A program made the translations under genes and the position numbers. Below are positions 26,841 through 35,771 of a DNA stretch of 64,000 bases, in pieces. The DNA lies in NCBI RefSeq assembly GCF_014649375.1, contig NZ_BMSX01000004.1:248001-312000 (forward strand), written 5' to 3'. The notes under the pieces are model-generated. The model saw nothing but the letters and a program-made list of their open reading frames with translations. It was not told the origin of the DNA and searched no databases. Origin of the DNA: Streptomyces aurantiogriseus. Its GTDB lineage: Bacteria; Actinomycetota; Actinomycetes; Streptomycetales; Streptomycetaceae. The stretch's first letter is position 1; each line of letters starts with the position of its first letter.

Positions 26841-26991
26841 GACGTATCTCGCAGGTGGTGCAGGTCGCACTAATGCCCCATGTGGCGCGAAGGAGTTGGG
26901 AACCGTGCACAGCGCGCCAAAAGGGCGAGCGGTCGGCCGCAGCCCTGTCCCGCGAGGGCTGTGACCGGCCGCTCCGGCAGGAACTTCGCCG

Positions 26992-29238
26992 CTATGCCGC
27001 CACCGGCTGCTTCTTCTCCGCCGCCGTGGCGGCCGCGCCGCTCTCCGCTCCGGGGGCCGTGGCGCCGGGGGCCGGCTTGCGCAGGCCCTTGAGGATGACG
27101 ACCAGGGCCGTCGTGACGCACACACCGGCCGCGATGGCGATCAGGTAGAGGAACGGGTTGCCGATCAGCGGGACCACGAAGATGCCGCCGTGGGGGGCGC
27201 GCAGGGTGGCGCCGAAGGCCATCGACAGGGCGCCGGTGACCGCGCCGCCCACCATCGAGGAGGGGATCACGCGCAGCGGGTCGGCCGCGGCGAACGGGAT
27301 CGCGCCCTCGGAGATGAAGGAGGCGCCCAGGACCCAGGCGGCCTTGCCGTTCTCACGCTCGGTCTGTGTGAAGAGCTTGCCGCGCACGGTCGTCGCCAGT
27401 GCCATCGCCAGCGGCGGGACCATGCCGGCCGCCATGACCGCGGCCATGACCTTCATCGCGGAGTCGCTGGGGTCGGCGACGGCGATGCCGGCGGTGGCGA
27501 AGGCGTAGGCGACCTTGTTGACGGGACCGCCGAGGTCGAAGCACATCATCAGGCCGAGCAGGACGCCGAGCAGGATGGCGTTGCTGCCGGAGAGACCGTC
27601 GAGCCAGTCCGTCATGCCCTTCTGGGCCTCGGCGATGGGCTTGCCGATCACGACGAACATCAGGAAACCGACGACGATCGAGGAGACCAGCGGGATCACG
27701 ACCACCGGCATGATGCCGCGCAGCACCGGCGGGATCTTGATTCGCTGGATCGCGAGGACCACGCCACCCGCCAGCAGACCGGCGACCAGGCCGCCGAGGA
27801 AGCCGGCGGCGATGGTGGAGGAGATCATTCCGCCGACGAAGCCGGGCACGAGGCCTGGCCGGTCCGCCATGCCGTAGGCGATGTATCCGGCGAGGACCGG
27901 GATGAGGAAGCCGAAGGCGACCCCGCCGATCTGGAACAGCAGGGCGGCCCAGCTGTCGACCTGGGTCCAGGAGAAGTGCTCCATGACCGAGGGCGCCTTG
28001 TTGATCTCCCAGCCGCCGATCGCGAAGCCGAGAGCGATCAGCAGACCGCCCGCGGCGACGAACGGGACCATGTAACTGACGCCCGTCATCAGCCACTTGC
28101 GGAGCTTGGTGCCGTAGCTGTCGTCGGACTCCCCGGCCCGCTCGACCGGCGTACCGCCCCTGGCGCCCGCGGTGACCTCGCCGCGCTCGGCCTTGCCGCG
28201 CACCTCCGTGATCAGTTCGGCGGGACGGTTGATGCCCGCCTTCACGCCGACGTCCACGGTGGGCTTGCCGGCGAAGCGGTCCTTCTCGCGGACGGGGACG
28301 TCGTGGGCGAAGATGACGCCGTCCGCCGCGGCGATGACAGCCGGGTCGAGCCGGGTGAAGCCGGCCGAGCCCTGGGTCTCGACGACCAGCTCGACGCCCG
28401 CCTCGCGGCCGGCGTTCTCCAGGGATTCGGCCGCCATGTAGGTGTGGGCGATACCGGTCGGGCAGGAGGTGACGGCGACGATACGGAAGGGGCGCTCGTC
28501 GGAGCCCGAGGGGGCGTCCGCGGCCGGGGCTTGCGCGCCCGGTGCGGGCGCCGTGTCAGCCGCCGTGGCGTCGCGAGAGGCCGCCCCCGACGCCACGGCG
28601 GTGTCCTTGGAGGCGCCGGCGGCGCCCTGTGCGCCCTCACCGGCGCTCTTGGTGCCTTCGTCAGCGCCGTGCGCATCCGCGCCCGCGCGCTCCTCAGCGC
28701 CGTGCGCGCCCGCGCCCGTGCCCTCGTTCGCGCTGGCCGCGTCCTCGTCCGCCCCGGCAGCGGTGCCCTCCGCGGGCGCCGTAGCCGCGGTGGCCGCCTC
28801 GTCGCCCCGGATCAGCGCCGCCGCGGCTCCCGCGTCCTCCACCGACCGCAGCGCGGAGGTGAAGTCGGTGTTCATCAACTGGCGGGCCAGGGACGACAGG
28901 ATCGTGAGGTGGGCGTCGTCGGCGCCGGCGGGGGCGGCGATCAGGAAGATCAGGTCGGCGGGGCCGTCCGGGGCGCCGAAGTCGATGCCGGGGGCGCTGC
29001 GCCCGAAGGCGAGCGTCGGCTCGGTGACGTGGGTGCTGCGGCAGTGCGGGATGCCGATGCCGCCGTCGAGGCCGGTCGGCATCTGGGCCTCGCGGGCGGC
29101 CACGTCGGCGAGGAAGCCCTCCAGGTCGGTCACCCGGCCCTGGGCCACCATGCGTTCGGCGAGGGATCGCGCCGCCGCTTCCTTGGTGTCGGCGGACAGG
29201 TCGAGGTCGACCAGGTCCGCGGTGATCATGTCGCTCAT
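26992..29238 (-). CDS. fruA: Fructose PTS enzyme IIABC
   Basis: Phosphorylates and imports fructose as fructose 1-phosphate. 748 residues in order IIA-IIB-IIC. The IIA phosphohistidine is His65 in GIGIPHCRST. The IIB phosphocysteine is Cys259 in AVTSCPTGIAHTYM. The IIC membrane part spans ~residue 375-720 with the GGPVNKVAYAFATAGIAVADPSDSAMKVMAAVMAAGMVPP region. An unusual Ala/Gly/Glu/Asp-rich linker (~140-245) with loosely repeated GADxHGADEGT units joins IIA to IIB. ATG 29238 overlaps the stop of the small frame upstream. Confidence 0.95.
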   Translation of the reverse strand: MSDMITADLVDLDLSADTKEAAARSLAERMVAQGRVTDLEGFLADVAAREAQMPTGLDGGIGIPHCRSTHVTEPTLAFGRSAPGIDFGAPDGPADLIFLIAAPAGADDAHLTILSSLARQLMNTDFTSALRSVEDAGAAAALIRGDEAATAATAPAEGTAAGADEDAASANEGTGAGAHGAEERAGADAHGADEGTKSAGEGAQGAAGASKDTAVASGAASRDATAADTAPAPGAQAPAADAPSGSDERPFRIVAVTSCPTGIAHTYMAAESLENAGREAGVELVVETQGSAGFTRLDPAVIAAADGVIFAHDVPVREKDRFAGKPTVDVGVKAGINRPAELITEVRGKAERGEVTAGARGGTPVERAGESDDSYGTKLRKWLMTGVSYMVPFVAAGGLLIALGFAIGGWEINKAPSVMEHFSWTQVDSWAALLFQIGGVAFGFLIPVLAGYIAYGMADRPGLVPGFVGGMISSTIAAGFLGGLVAGLLAGGVVLAIQRIKIPPVLRGIMPVVVIPLVSSIVVGFLMFVVIGKPIAEAQKGMTDWLDGLSGSNAILLGVLLGLMMCFDLGGPVNKVAYAFATAGIAVADPSDSAMKVMAAVMAAGMVPPLAMALATTVRGKLFTQTERENGKAAWVLGASFISEGAIPFAAADPLRVIPSSMVGGAVTGALSMAFGATLRAPHGGIFVVPLIGNPFLYLIAIAAGVCVTTALVVILKGLRKPAPGATAPGAESGAAATAAEKKQPVAA

Positions 29239-29504
29239 CGCGGGCTCCTTCGCACGCGTATCGCCCGGAGTGTGGGGTGGGCGGGGGAGGGGACGGGGGT
29301 GCAGTGGGGGGCGGGGTGGGGCGGGAGGGGGGAAGCAGGGGGCGCGGAGACGGGGTCGGGGAAACCCCGCCTCCGCGGGGCGGCAGAGCGGCTCAGGTGG
29401 CCCTGCCTCCCGTCTGCCGTGGCGAGTAACGGGGCGCCTCGCCGTTTCGGGGCCGGTGACGTGAGCGCCTCGGCAGGCACGTCGGGGTTGACGAGGAGGG
29501 TCAT
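29235..29504 (-). CDS. Possible small coupling ORF between fruK and fruA
   Basis: An 89-codon frame fills the fruK-fruA gap exactly. Its ATG (29504) overlaps the fruK stop as ATGA, and its TGA (29235-29237) overlaps the fruA ATG as ATGA. The product starts MTLLVNPDVPAEALTSPAP and becomes Pro/Arg/Ser-rich without a recognisable domain. It may be translated mainly to pass ribosomes from fruK to fruA. The strongly C-rich coding strand also makes long open frames likely by chance, hence low confidence. Confidence 0.4.
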   Translation of the reverse strand: MTLLVNPDVPAEALTSPAPKRRGAPLLATADGRQGHLSRSAAPRRRGFPDPVSAPPASPLPPHPAPHCTPVPSPAHPTLRAIRVRRSPR

Positions 29505-30448
29505 GACACCGGCTCCTTCAGTTCGCGGTTCACCGGCACCTCCGCCGTGACCGTCACCGCCGCCGGGTCCAGGTCGGCCGGGGTCGGCATCACGCTGCCG
29601 GGCAGCTGGACGGCGGCCGCGCCGTGCGCGACGGCGGAGGCGAGCGCCTGCGGGCCGCTGCCGCCGGCGATGAGGAAGCCGGCGAGGGAGGAGTCGCCCG
29701 CTCCCACATTGCTGCGGACGACGTCGACGCGTGCGGAGGCGAACCAGGTGCCCGCGTCCTCCACGAGGAGTTGTCCGTCGGCGCCGAGGCTCGCGAGCAC
29801 GGCGCGTGCGCCCATCTCGCGCAGCTCCTCGGCCGCCTTCACCGCGTCGCCCACGGTCGCCAGGGGGCGCCCGACGGCCTCCGCGAGCTCCTCGGCGTTC
29901 GGCTTCACCACGTCGGGCTGCTCGCGCAGCGCTTCGAGCAGCGCGCGCCCCGAGGTGTCGAGCGCGATCCGCGCGCCTCCGGCGTGCGCCCGCGCGACCA
30001 CATCGGCGTACCAGGACGGCGCGAGCCCTCGGGGCAGGCTGCCGCAGCAGGCGATCCAGTCGGCGTCGTGCGACTGTTCACGCACCGTCTCCAGCAGCAG
30101 TTCCTGCTCGGCGGACGTCAGCTCCGGCCCGGGCGCGTTGATCTTCGTGAGCACTCCGTCCGACTCCGCGAGCGCGATGTTCGAGCGGGTGGCTCCGGCG
30201 ACCGGGACCGGCGCGACCTCGATGCCTTGCGCGTCGAGCAGGTCGGCGACGAGCGCCCCCGGCGCACCACCCAGAGGCAGGACGGCGACCGTGCGCCGTC
30301 CGGCGGCCGCGACGGCGCGCGAGACGTTGACGCCCTTGCCGCCGGGGTCCATGCGTTCGCCGGTGGCGCGGATGACCTCGCCGCGCTCCAGCGCGGGGAC
30401 CTCGTAGGTGCGGTCGAGGGACGGGTTGGGGGTGACGGTGAGGATCAT
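29501..30448 (-). CDS. fruK: 1-phosphofructokinase
   Basis: Converts fructose 1-phosphate from the PTS to fructose 1,6-bisphosphate. 315-residue PfkB-type kinase: ILTVTPNPSLDRTYEVPAL at the start, MDPGGKGVNVSRAVAAAGRRTVAVLPLGG for substrate binding, and the catalytic signature VVRSNVGAGDSSLAGFLIAGG near the C-terminus. The ATG overlaps the fruR stop (ATGA). Confidence 0.96.
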   Translation of the reverse strand: MILTVTPNPSLDRTYEVPALERGEVIRATGERMDPGGKGVNVSRAVAAAGRRTVAVLPLGGAPGALVADLLDAQGIEVAPVPVAGATRSNIALAESDGVLTKINAPGPELTSAEQELLLETVREQSHDADWIACCGSLPRGLAPSWYADVVARAHAGGARIALDTSGRALLEALREQPDVVKPNAEELAEAVGRPLATVGDAVKAAEELREMGARAVLASLGADGQLLVEDAGTWFASARVDVVRSNVGAGDSSLAGFLIAGGSGPQALASAVAHGAAAVQLPGSVMPTPADLDPAAVTVTAEVPVNRELKEPVS

Positions 30449-31206
30449 GCGCGCACTACTTCCGTGCCGCCGCGCTCGATGGCGGCCGCGTCGTCGGGGC
30501 TCAGACCGCTGTCGGTGATCAGCAGGTCCACGTCGCTCAGGTCGCCGAAGCGGGCGAAGTGCTCCTGGCCGTGCTTGGAGGAGTCGGCGAGCAGCACCAC
30601 CCGGCGGGCCGCGGCGATCGCCGCGCGCTTGACCGCGGCCTCGGCGAGGTCGGGGGTGGTCAGGCCGTGCTCGGTGGAGAAGCCGTTGGCGGCGACGAAC
30701 AGGACGTCGGCGCGGATCTCCCCGTATGCGCGGAGCGCCCAGGCGTCCACGGCGGCGCGCGTGCGGTGCCGTACGCGCCCCCCGACGAGGTGGAGTTGCA
30801 TGCCGGGGTGGTCCGCGAGGCGGGCCGCGATGGGCAGGGAGTGGGTGACGGCGGTGAGCGAGGCCTCCAGAGGGAGGGCGGCGGCCAGGCGGGCGACCGT
30901 TGTGCCGGCGTCGAGGATCATCGTGCCCTCGGACGGCAGCTCGGTGAGGGCCGCCTTGGCGATGCGGTCCTTCTCGTCGGCGGAGGTGGACTCGCGTTCG
31001 GCGAGGTCCGGCTCGAAGTCGAGGCGTCCGACCGGGATGGCGCCGCCGTGCACGCGGCGGACGAGGCCGGCGCGGTCGAGGGCCTTCAGGTCGCGGCGGA
31101 TGGTCTCCGCCGTGACCTGGAACTCCTCGGCCAGCGACAGGACATCCACCCGGCCGCCGTCACGGGCGAGCCGCAGGATCTCCTGCTGCCGCTCCGGTGC
31201 GTACAT
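30445..31206 (-). CDS. fruR: DeoR-family fructose operon regulator
   Basis: 253-residue DeoR/GlpR-type repressor. N-terminal helix-turn-helix RQQEILRLARDGGRVDVLSLAEEFQVTAETIRRDLKAL, then the sugar-phosphate-binding DeoRC domain with TMILDAGTTVARLA and LFVAANGFSTEHGLTTPDLAEAAVKRAAI. First gene of fruR-fruK-fruA; fructose 1-phosphate is the likely inducer by family knowledge. ATG 31206 with GGAGG upstream. Confidence 0.93.
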   Translation of the reverse strand: MYAPERQQEILRLARDGGRVDVLSLAEEFQVTAETIRRDLKALDRAGLVRRVHGGAIPVGRLDFEPDLAERESTSADEKDRIAKAALTELPSEGTMILDAGTTVARLAAALPLEASLTAVTHSLPIAARLADHPGMQLHLVGGRVRHRTRAAVDAWALRAYGEIRADVLFVAANGFSTEHGLTTPDLAEAAVKRAAIAAARRVVLLADSSKHGQEHFARFGDLSDVDLLITDSGLSPDDAAAIERGGTEVVRA

Positions 31207-31217
31207 GTCCGTCGCCT

Positions 31218-31333
31218 CCGACTCATGTCCGACTCATGTCCGGCCGATGCCCGACTGTTTCCGACTCATGCCCGAACTTGTGGTTTCTCCTCGGAGGCTA
31301 CGCCCGGATTTCCAGAAAGTAAACAGGTTCGGG
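31218..31333 (-). promoter_or_regulatory. fru promoter region with short direct repeats
   Basis: CCGACTCATGT occurs at 31218-31228 and again directly at 31229-31239, with CCGACTCATGC at 31261-31271. An inverted pair CCCGAAC (31271-31277) / GTTCGGG (31327-31333) follows. These sit just upstream of fruR and could be FruR sites; the site in Streptomyces is not something I can confirm. Confidence 0.4.
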
Positions 31334-31377
31334 CCTTATTCGGGCATGAACGGACTTCAGGCCCTGGCAGGGCATGC

Positions 31378-31415
31378 CGAAGGGCCCGGCACCGGGAGCG
31401 GCGCCGGGCCCTTCG
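31378..31415 (-). terminator. 13-bp hairpin terminator of DHA2 exporter
   Basis: CGAAGGGCCCGGC (31378-31390) pairs exactly with 31403-31415 around a 12-nt loop. It lies 87 bp past the end of the minus-strand MFS gene. Confidence 0.75.
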
Positions 31416-31501
31416 GCGGGCCCTCGGGCCCTGGGCTTCGTCCGGGTCGGCCTTCGGCCGCCCTTGAGTCGGCCTTGGATCGCCCTCGGATCGTCCTTCG
31501 G

Positions 31502-33157
31502 TCAGCCCACCAGTTCGGGCTCACGCCCCTGTGCAGTGGACTCCTGCCCAGCCGGCGTCTCCCCACTCGGCTTCTCCGCGGAACGCTCCTCCCCGGAGCC
31601 CCCCGCTTCCGCCCCCGCCCCCGCGCCTTCCACATGCTGCGCCGGCCGCTTCGGCAGGGCGAACATCAGCAGGAAGATGACGGCCATCACCGCGGCCACC
31701 CAGCCCAGCGCGTACCGGAAGGCCTCCGCGAACTCCGGGCCGATCCGGACCGGGGTCAGCCGTTCGCCGATCCGCCCGAAGAAGACGACGGACACCAGAC
31801 CGAGGCCGAGCGCGTTGCCCATCTGCTGCACGGTGTTGATGAGCCCGGACGCCGAGCCGGCGTGCTCACGCGGCACCTCCGACAGCACGGCGTCCGTCAG
31901 CGGGGCGACGATCAGGCCCATGCCGACGCCCATCACGACCAGCGGCAGCGCCATCTGCCAGGAGGCGATGCCGAGGCCGTACCGCTCGGACTCCCAGATG
32001 TAGAGCAGGACGCCGACGGCCATGGCCAGGGCACCCGCCTGGAGCACCTTGCGGCCGAAACGCGGGACCAGCTTCTGCACGGACAGACCGGCGGCCGTCG
32101 ACACGGCGAGGGAGAACGGGATGCCGGTCAGGCCGGCGCGCAGGGGGCTCCAGCCGAGGCCCTCCTGCATGTACAGCGTCCAGACCAGGAAGAAGACGCC
32201 GAGGCCGACACCGAAGACCGTCTGCACCGCGATGCCCGCCGCGAAGCTCTTCACCCGGAAGAGGGAGAGCTCGATCAGCGGCGAGCCGTCCCGCGCGCCC
32301 TTGCGCCGCTCGTACGCGACGAGCGCCCCGAACACGCCGAGCGCGCCGGCCATCGAGACGTACCCCCACAGCGGCCAGCCCAGCTCGCGGCCGCGGGTGA
32401 GCGGGTAGAGCAACATCAGCAGGCCCAGCGTCACGAGGACGACGCCGACGAGGTCCAGCTTCAGCGCCTTCGGCGCGCGGGACTCGGTGATGAAGCGGCT
32501 GCCGAGGATCAGGCCCGCGATGCCGACGGGCAGGTTGATGAGGAAGATGGGCCGCCACTCCAGCCCGAACAGGTTCCACTCCGTCAGCAGAGCGCCGAGC
32601 AGCGGACCGGAGACGGCTCCCAGCCCCACGATCGCGCCGAAGAGCCCGAACACCTTGCCGCGTTCGTGCGCCGGGAAGGTGGCGTGCACGATCGACAGCA
32701 CCTGCGGCACCATCAGCGCCGCCATGGCGCCCTGCAGGATGCGGGAGGCGACGAGCATCTCCGGGTTCGCGGCGAAGCCGCACAGCGCGGACGCGACGGT
32801 GAAGCCGCCGATGCCGACGAGGAACAGCCGCTTACGGCCGTGGATGTCGCCGAGGCGGCCGCCGGTGATGAGGCCCGCGGCGAAGGCGAGCGCGTAGCCG
32901 GCGGTGATCCACTGGATCTGGCTCCAGGAGGCGCCCGCGTCCTGCCGGATGGACGGGATGGCGATGTTGACGATCGTGACGTCGACGAGGTCCATGAAGG
33001 CCGCGGTCATCACGATCGCCAGGGCGAACCAGCGGCGGCGGTCTCCAGCGGCGTTCTCAGCGCTGTGCTCACCGGCGTTTCCCGTGGCGCTCTCGGGGTT
33101 CTCACCGGCGTGTCCGGTGTTCCCACCGGCGGTGGGCGTGGTCTCGGTAGAAGTCAT
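31502..33157 (-). CDS. MFS transporter, DHA2 (14-helix, EmrB/QacA type)
   Basis: Drug/metabolite efflux protein of 551 residues. After a polar N-terminal 40 residues comes ALAIVMTAAFMDLVDVTIVNIAIPSIRQ, the DHA2 motif D1 region. GGRLGDIHGRKRLFLVG is loop 2-3, and AIVGLGAVSGPLLGALLTEWNLFGLEWRPIFLINLPVG is motif C. The tail is Glu/Gly/Ala-rich and disordered. Divergent from the WYL regulator with a 62-bp gap, so likely controlled by it. Confidence 0.92.
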   Translation of the reverse strand: MTSTETTPTAGGNTGHAGENPESATGNAGEHSAENAAGDRRRWFALAIVMTAAFMDLVDVTIVNIAIPSIRQDAGASWSQIQWITAGYALAFAAGLITGGRLGDIHGRKRLFLVGIGGFTVASALCGFAANPEMLVASRILQGAMAALMVPQVLSIVHATFPAHERGKVFGLFGAIVGLGAVSGPLLGALLTEWNLFGLEWRPIFLINLPVGIAGLILGSRFITESRAPKALKLDLVGVVLVTLGLLMLLYPLTRGRELGWPLWGYVSMAGALGVFGALVAYERRKGARDGSPLIELSLFRVKSFAAGIAVQTVFGVGLGVFFLVWTLYMQEGLGWSPLRAGLTGIPFSLAVSTAAGLSVQKLVPRFGRKVLQAGALAMAVGVLLYIWESERYGLGIASWQMALPLVVMGVGMGLIVAPLTDAVLSEVPREHAGSASGLINTVQQMGNALGLGLVSVVFFGRIGERLTPVRIGPEFAEAFRYALGWVAAVMAVIFLLMFALPKRPAQHVEGAGAGAEAGGSGEERSAEKPSGETPAGQESTAQGREPELVG

Positions 33158-33219
33158 GCTGCGACGCTAGAAGGGCATTAGGTCAGACTGTGTCCTAGAG
33201 GTGCGGCATCCTCGGAAGC

Positions 33220-34194
33220 ATGACGACGGACACCCCGGCACGGCTGCTGCAGTTGCTCTCCCTCCTCCAGACGCCCCGTGAGTGGCCCGGTGGCGAGCTC
33301 GCCGAGCGGCTCAGCGTGTCCCGCCGTACGGTCCGGCGGGACATCGACCGACTCCGTGAGCTGGGCTATCCCGTGCAGGCGACCAAGGGCTCGGACGGCG
33401 GGTACCGGCTGGTCGCCGGCAAGGCCATGCCACCGCTCGTCCTCGACGACGAGGAGGCGGTGGCGATCGCGGTCGGTCTGCGCGCGGGCGCCGGGCACGC
33501 CGTGGAGGGGGTGGACGAGGCGTCCGTACGGGCCCTCGCCAAGCTGGAACAGGTCCTGCCGTCCCGGCTCCGCCACCGCGTCTCCACACTCCAGGCGGCG
33601 ACCACCCCGCTGACCAGCGGCGACGGAGCGAGCATCGCGCCCGAGACACTGACTGTCATGGCTTCGACGGTGGCCGGACGGGAGCGGCTGCGCTTCGCCT
33701 ACCGGGCGAAGGACGGCACGGAGTCACGACGGCTGACCGAGCCGTACCGGCTGGTGTCGACGGGACGCCGCTGGTACCTCGTCGCCTACGACCTCGAACG
33801 CGAGGACTGGCGCACGTTCCGCGTCGACCGTGTCCGCGAGCCGTTCGCCACCGGGGTGCGGTTCGCTCCACGGGAGGTACCGAAGGGCGATCCGGCGGAG
33901 TACCTGCGGCAGTCGATCCAACGGCGCCAGGAGACGTACGAGTTCGATGTCGCGTTCGCCGCGCCGGCGGAGTACGTGGCGGGGCGGATGCCGGCGTGGT
34001 TCGGGAGCCCGGTGGAGCAGGAGGGCGGGTGTTCGCTGCGCGGGGTCACCGGTGATCCGGTGGAGTGGCTGGCGGTGCGGCTGGCGATGGTGGGGTGCGA
34101 GTTCTCGGTGCGGGGGCCGGGTGAGCTGGTGGACTGCGTACGGGAGTTGGGCGGGCGGATGGCGAGGGCGGGCGCCACCGGACGACCCCACTGA
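33220..34194 (+). CDS. WYL-domain HTH regulator (YafY/DeoR-type)
   Basis: 324 residues: N-terminal winged helix RLLQLLSLLQTPREWPGGELAERLSVSRRTVRRDIDRLRELGYPV, then a WYL domain (RLRFAYRAKDGTESRRLTEPYRLVSTGRRWYLVAYDLEREDWRTFRVDR) and a WCX C-terminal part. The W-Y-L positions appear as R-W-Y-L in RRWYLVAYD. Such proteins often bind nucleic-acid-like ligands or control adjacent exporters. Probable regulator of the divergent DHA2 gene. Confidence 0.9.
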   Translation: MTTDTPARLLQLLSLLQTPREWPGGELAERLSVSRRTVRRDIDRLRELGYPVQATKGSDGGYRLVAGKAMPPLVLDDEEAVAIAVGLRAGAGHAVEGVDEASVRALAKLEQVLPSRLRHRVSTLQAATTPLTSGDGASIAPETLTVMASTVAGRERLRFAYRAKDGTESRRLTEPYRLVSTGRRWYLVAYDLEREDWRTFRVDRVREPFATGVRFAPREVPKGDPAEYLRQSIQRRQETYEFDVAFAAPAEYVAGRMPAWFGSPVEQEGGCSLRGVTGDPVEWLAVRLAMVGCEFSVRGPGELVDCVRELGGRMARAGATGRPH

Positions 34195-34264
34195 GCCCCT
34201 GCTCCTCCCCCGCCGGGTCCGCCGAGCTCTTCGCCTCTCCCTCCCTCGGCCCCGGCCAAGCGCC

Positions 34265-35122
34265 TCACCCCTGCGCCTCACCCCTCCCCTCCACCCACCC
34301 GAACCCGCGCAACGCCTCAAGATTGCGCAACGCCAACTCCGCCGGACCCCCCGCACCGCTCGGCGGGCTGTCCGTCATGGCCCAGCTCTCCACGGCCACC
34401 CTGACCGCGGCACTCGCGACCGCCGCCGTGAAGCGTTGACGGGGCGTGGGGGAGGAAGCGGACGCCGGCTCGGCACGGTTCGCGGAAGCCGACCCAGCAC
34501 GGCTCGCGGAAGCCGACCCGGCACCGTTCGCGGAAGCCGGCTCGGCACCGTTCGCGGAAGCCGGCTCGGCACCGTTCGCGGGAACCGACCCGGCACCGTT
34601 CGCGGGAACCGCCTCGGCAACGTTGTCAGCACCGAAGGTGCGCCCCTTGAGCACCTCCGCGAGTGCTCCCTCCGACGCGTGGCAGACCTCGGCCCAGACC
34701 TTGCCCAGGGCGGGACTGGCCGTCGCCAGGCGGATCAGGGTGCGGGCCCACTCCCACGAGGCCGCCGACACTCCGGCGCCGGGGGTCAGGGTGTGCCGTA
34801 CGGCGTGTTCCAGGGCCTCTGGCAGCGGCAGTTCCGCGGGGGCCGCGCGTACCGCCTCCGCCCAGCGCTGGGCGCCTGCCGCGTAGAGGGGGGCGACGGC
34901 CTCCTCCTTGGTGGCGAAGTACCGGTAGAAGGTGCGCGGGGCGATGCCGGCGGCCTGGGCGATGTCCTCGGCGCGGGTGGCCTTCAGGCCGTGTTTCACG
35001 AAGAGGCGGGCCGCTGCCTTGGCGATCTCCATCCTGGTCGCCGCTTTGCGTCGCTCCGTCAGCGAAGTCGGGGCGGGCGGCGTTCCGGGGGAGGGCAGTG
35101 GTGCTGGGGTGGAGCTGGTCAC
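34265..35122 (-). CDS. TetR-family regulator with octapeptide repeat, next to hrdD (SCO3201-like)
   Basis: 285 residues. The DNA-binding helix-turn-helix is SLTERRKAATRMEIAKAAARLFVKHGLKATRAEDIAQAAGIAPRTFYRYFATKEE. Between helices of the ligand domain, residues ~167-218 hold about six copies of an 8-residue unit of the type SANGAEPA. In S. coelicolor the TetR gene at this place (SCO3201) is reported to repress antibiotic production and sporulation when overproduced; equivalence here is by position. GTG 35122. Confidence 0.88.
   Translation of the reverse strand: MTSSTPAPLPSPGTPPAPTSLTERRKAATRMEIAKAAARLFVKHGLKATRAEDIAQAAGIAPRTFYRYFATKEEAVAPLYAAGAQRWAEAVRAAPAELPLPEALEHAVRHTLTPGAGVSAASWEWARTLIRLATASPALGKVWAEVCHASEGALAEVLKGRTFGADNVAEAVPANGAGSVPANGAEPASANGAEPASANGAGSASASRAGSASANRAEPASASSPTPRQRFTAAVASAAVRVAVESWAMTDSPPSGAGGPAELALRNLEALRGFGWVEGRGEAQG
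34466..34622. repeat. 24-bp tandem repeat inside the TetR gene
   Basis: About 6.5 imperfect copies of a 24-bp unit of the type GCACCGTTCGCGGAAGCCGG plus four bases, in frame, encoding the octapeptide array. Copies differ by G/C and A/C changes that alternate Glu-Pro with Gly-Ser. Confidence 0.85.
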
Positions 35123-35771
35123 ATCGGCAGGCTATGCCCATGTGGCAGAATCTGCCATTCGGGCGGGTCACCCCGTGGTTCAGGTACGGGGTGCCCCGCC
35201 TCCAGCATGCCCACAGGCCGGGCCCAGCGCCCGTCGGCCCTCCCTCGCCCCTCCCCCAGCCGCTCCGCCCGCTCCCGCTGAGTCATGTGCGGCAGCAATC
35301 AGCCGCCTCGCCTCCGCGCCTCGACCGCACGAGAGGAGCCGGGCCCCGGCGCCTGGGGGGAAGGCGCCGAAGCCCGGCTCGGGAAGTCCCGGCGCCGGGG
35401 GGGGGATTGCGTCGGGACTTGGTCCAGGGTGTGCTGGTCCAAGGCGTGCTGGTCCAGAGTGTGCACAGACCCACGGCGTTCACGGGTCCGGGGTGTTCAT
35501 GGGCCCAAGGCGTTCACAGCTGCAGGGTGTTCTGACGTTCCGGGTGAAGCGGAGCGATCGCTGGAACAGTGCTCTGTCCGTGCTCTCACGCAAGGGCTTC
35601 GGGGTCCGGCGGTTCCGAACTCCCGTGCCCTGAAGTCTTGTTCCCCCGTCCCGCACGTTGAAGCGGCGTTGTACCGCCATGTTTTGCGCGTACTTCAGCC
35701 ACCCCGCGTACGCCGGTGGCGCGGACCCCCGCGGCTCCACGCCACCTCACGTCGCCATGCCACCGGGTCGC
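35123..35771. other. 649-bp gene-poor stretch downstream of hrdD
   Basis: No supported gene. A two-part hairpin at 35336-35380 (outer stem GAGCCGGGC/GCCCGGCTC, inner GGCGCCT/AGGCGCC) is a candidate terminator for minus-strand hrdD. A 15-bp unit GGTCCAGGGTGTGCT is repeated three times at 35421-35465 with small changes. An 86-codon minus frame (35480-35740) lacks domains or a ribosome site and I do not call it. Confidence 0.55.

Noticed and set aside
35480..35740. 86-codon minus frame between hrdD and the TetR gene
   Set aside because: No ribosome site or domain, and the region carries a terminator-like hairpin and 15-bp repeats.
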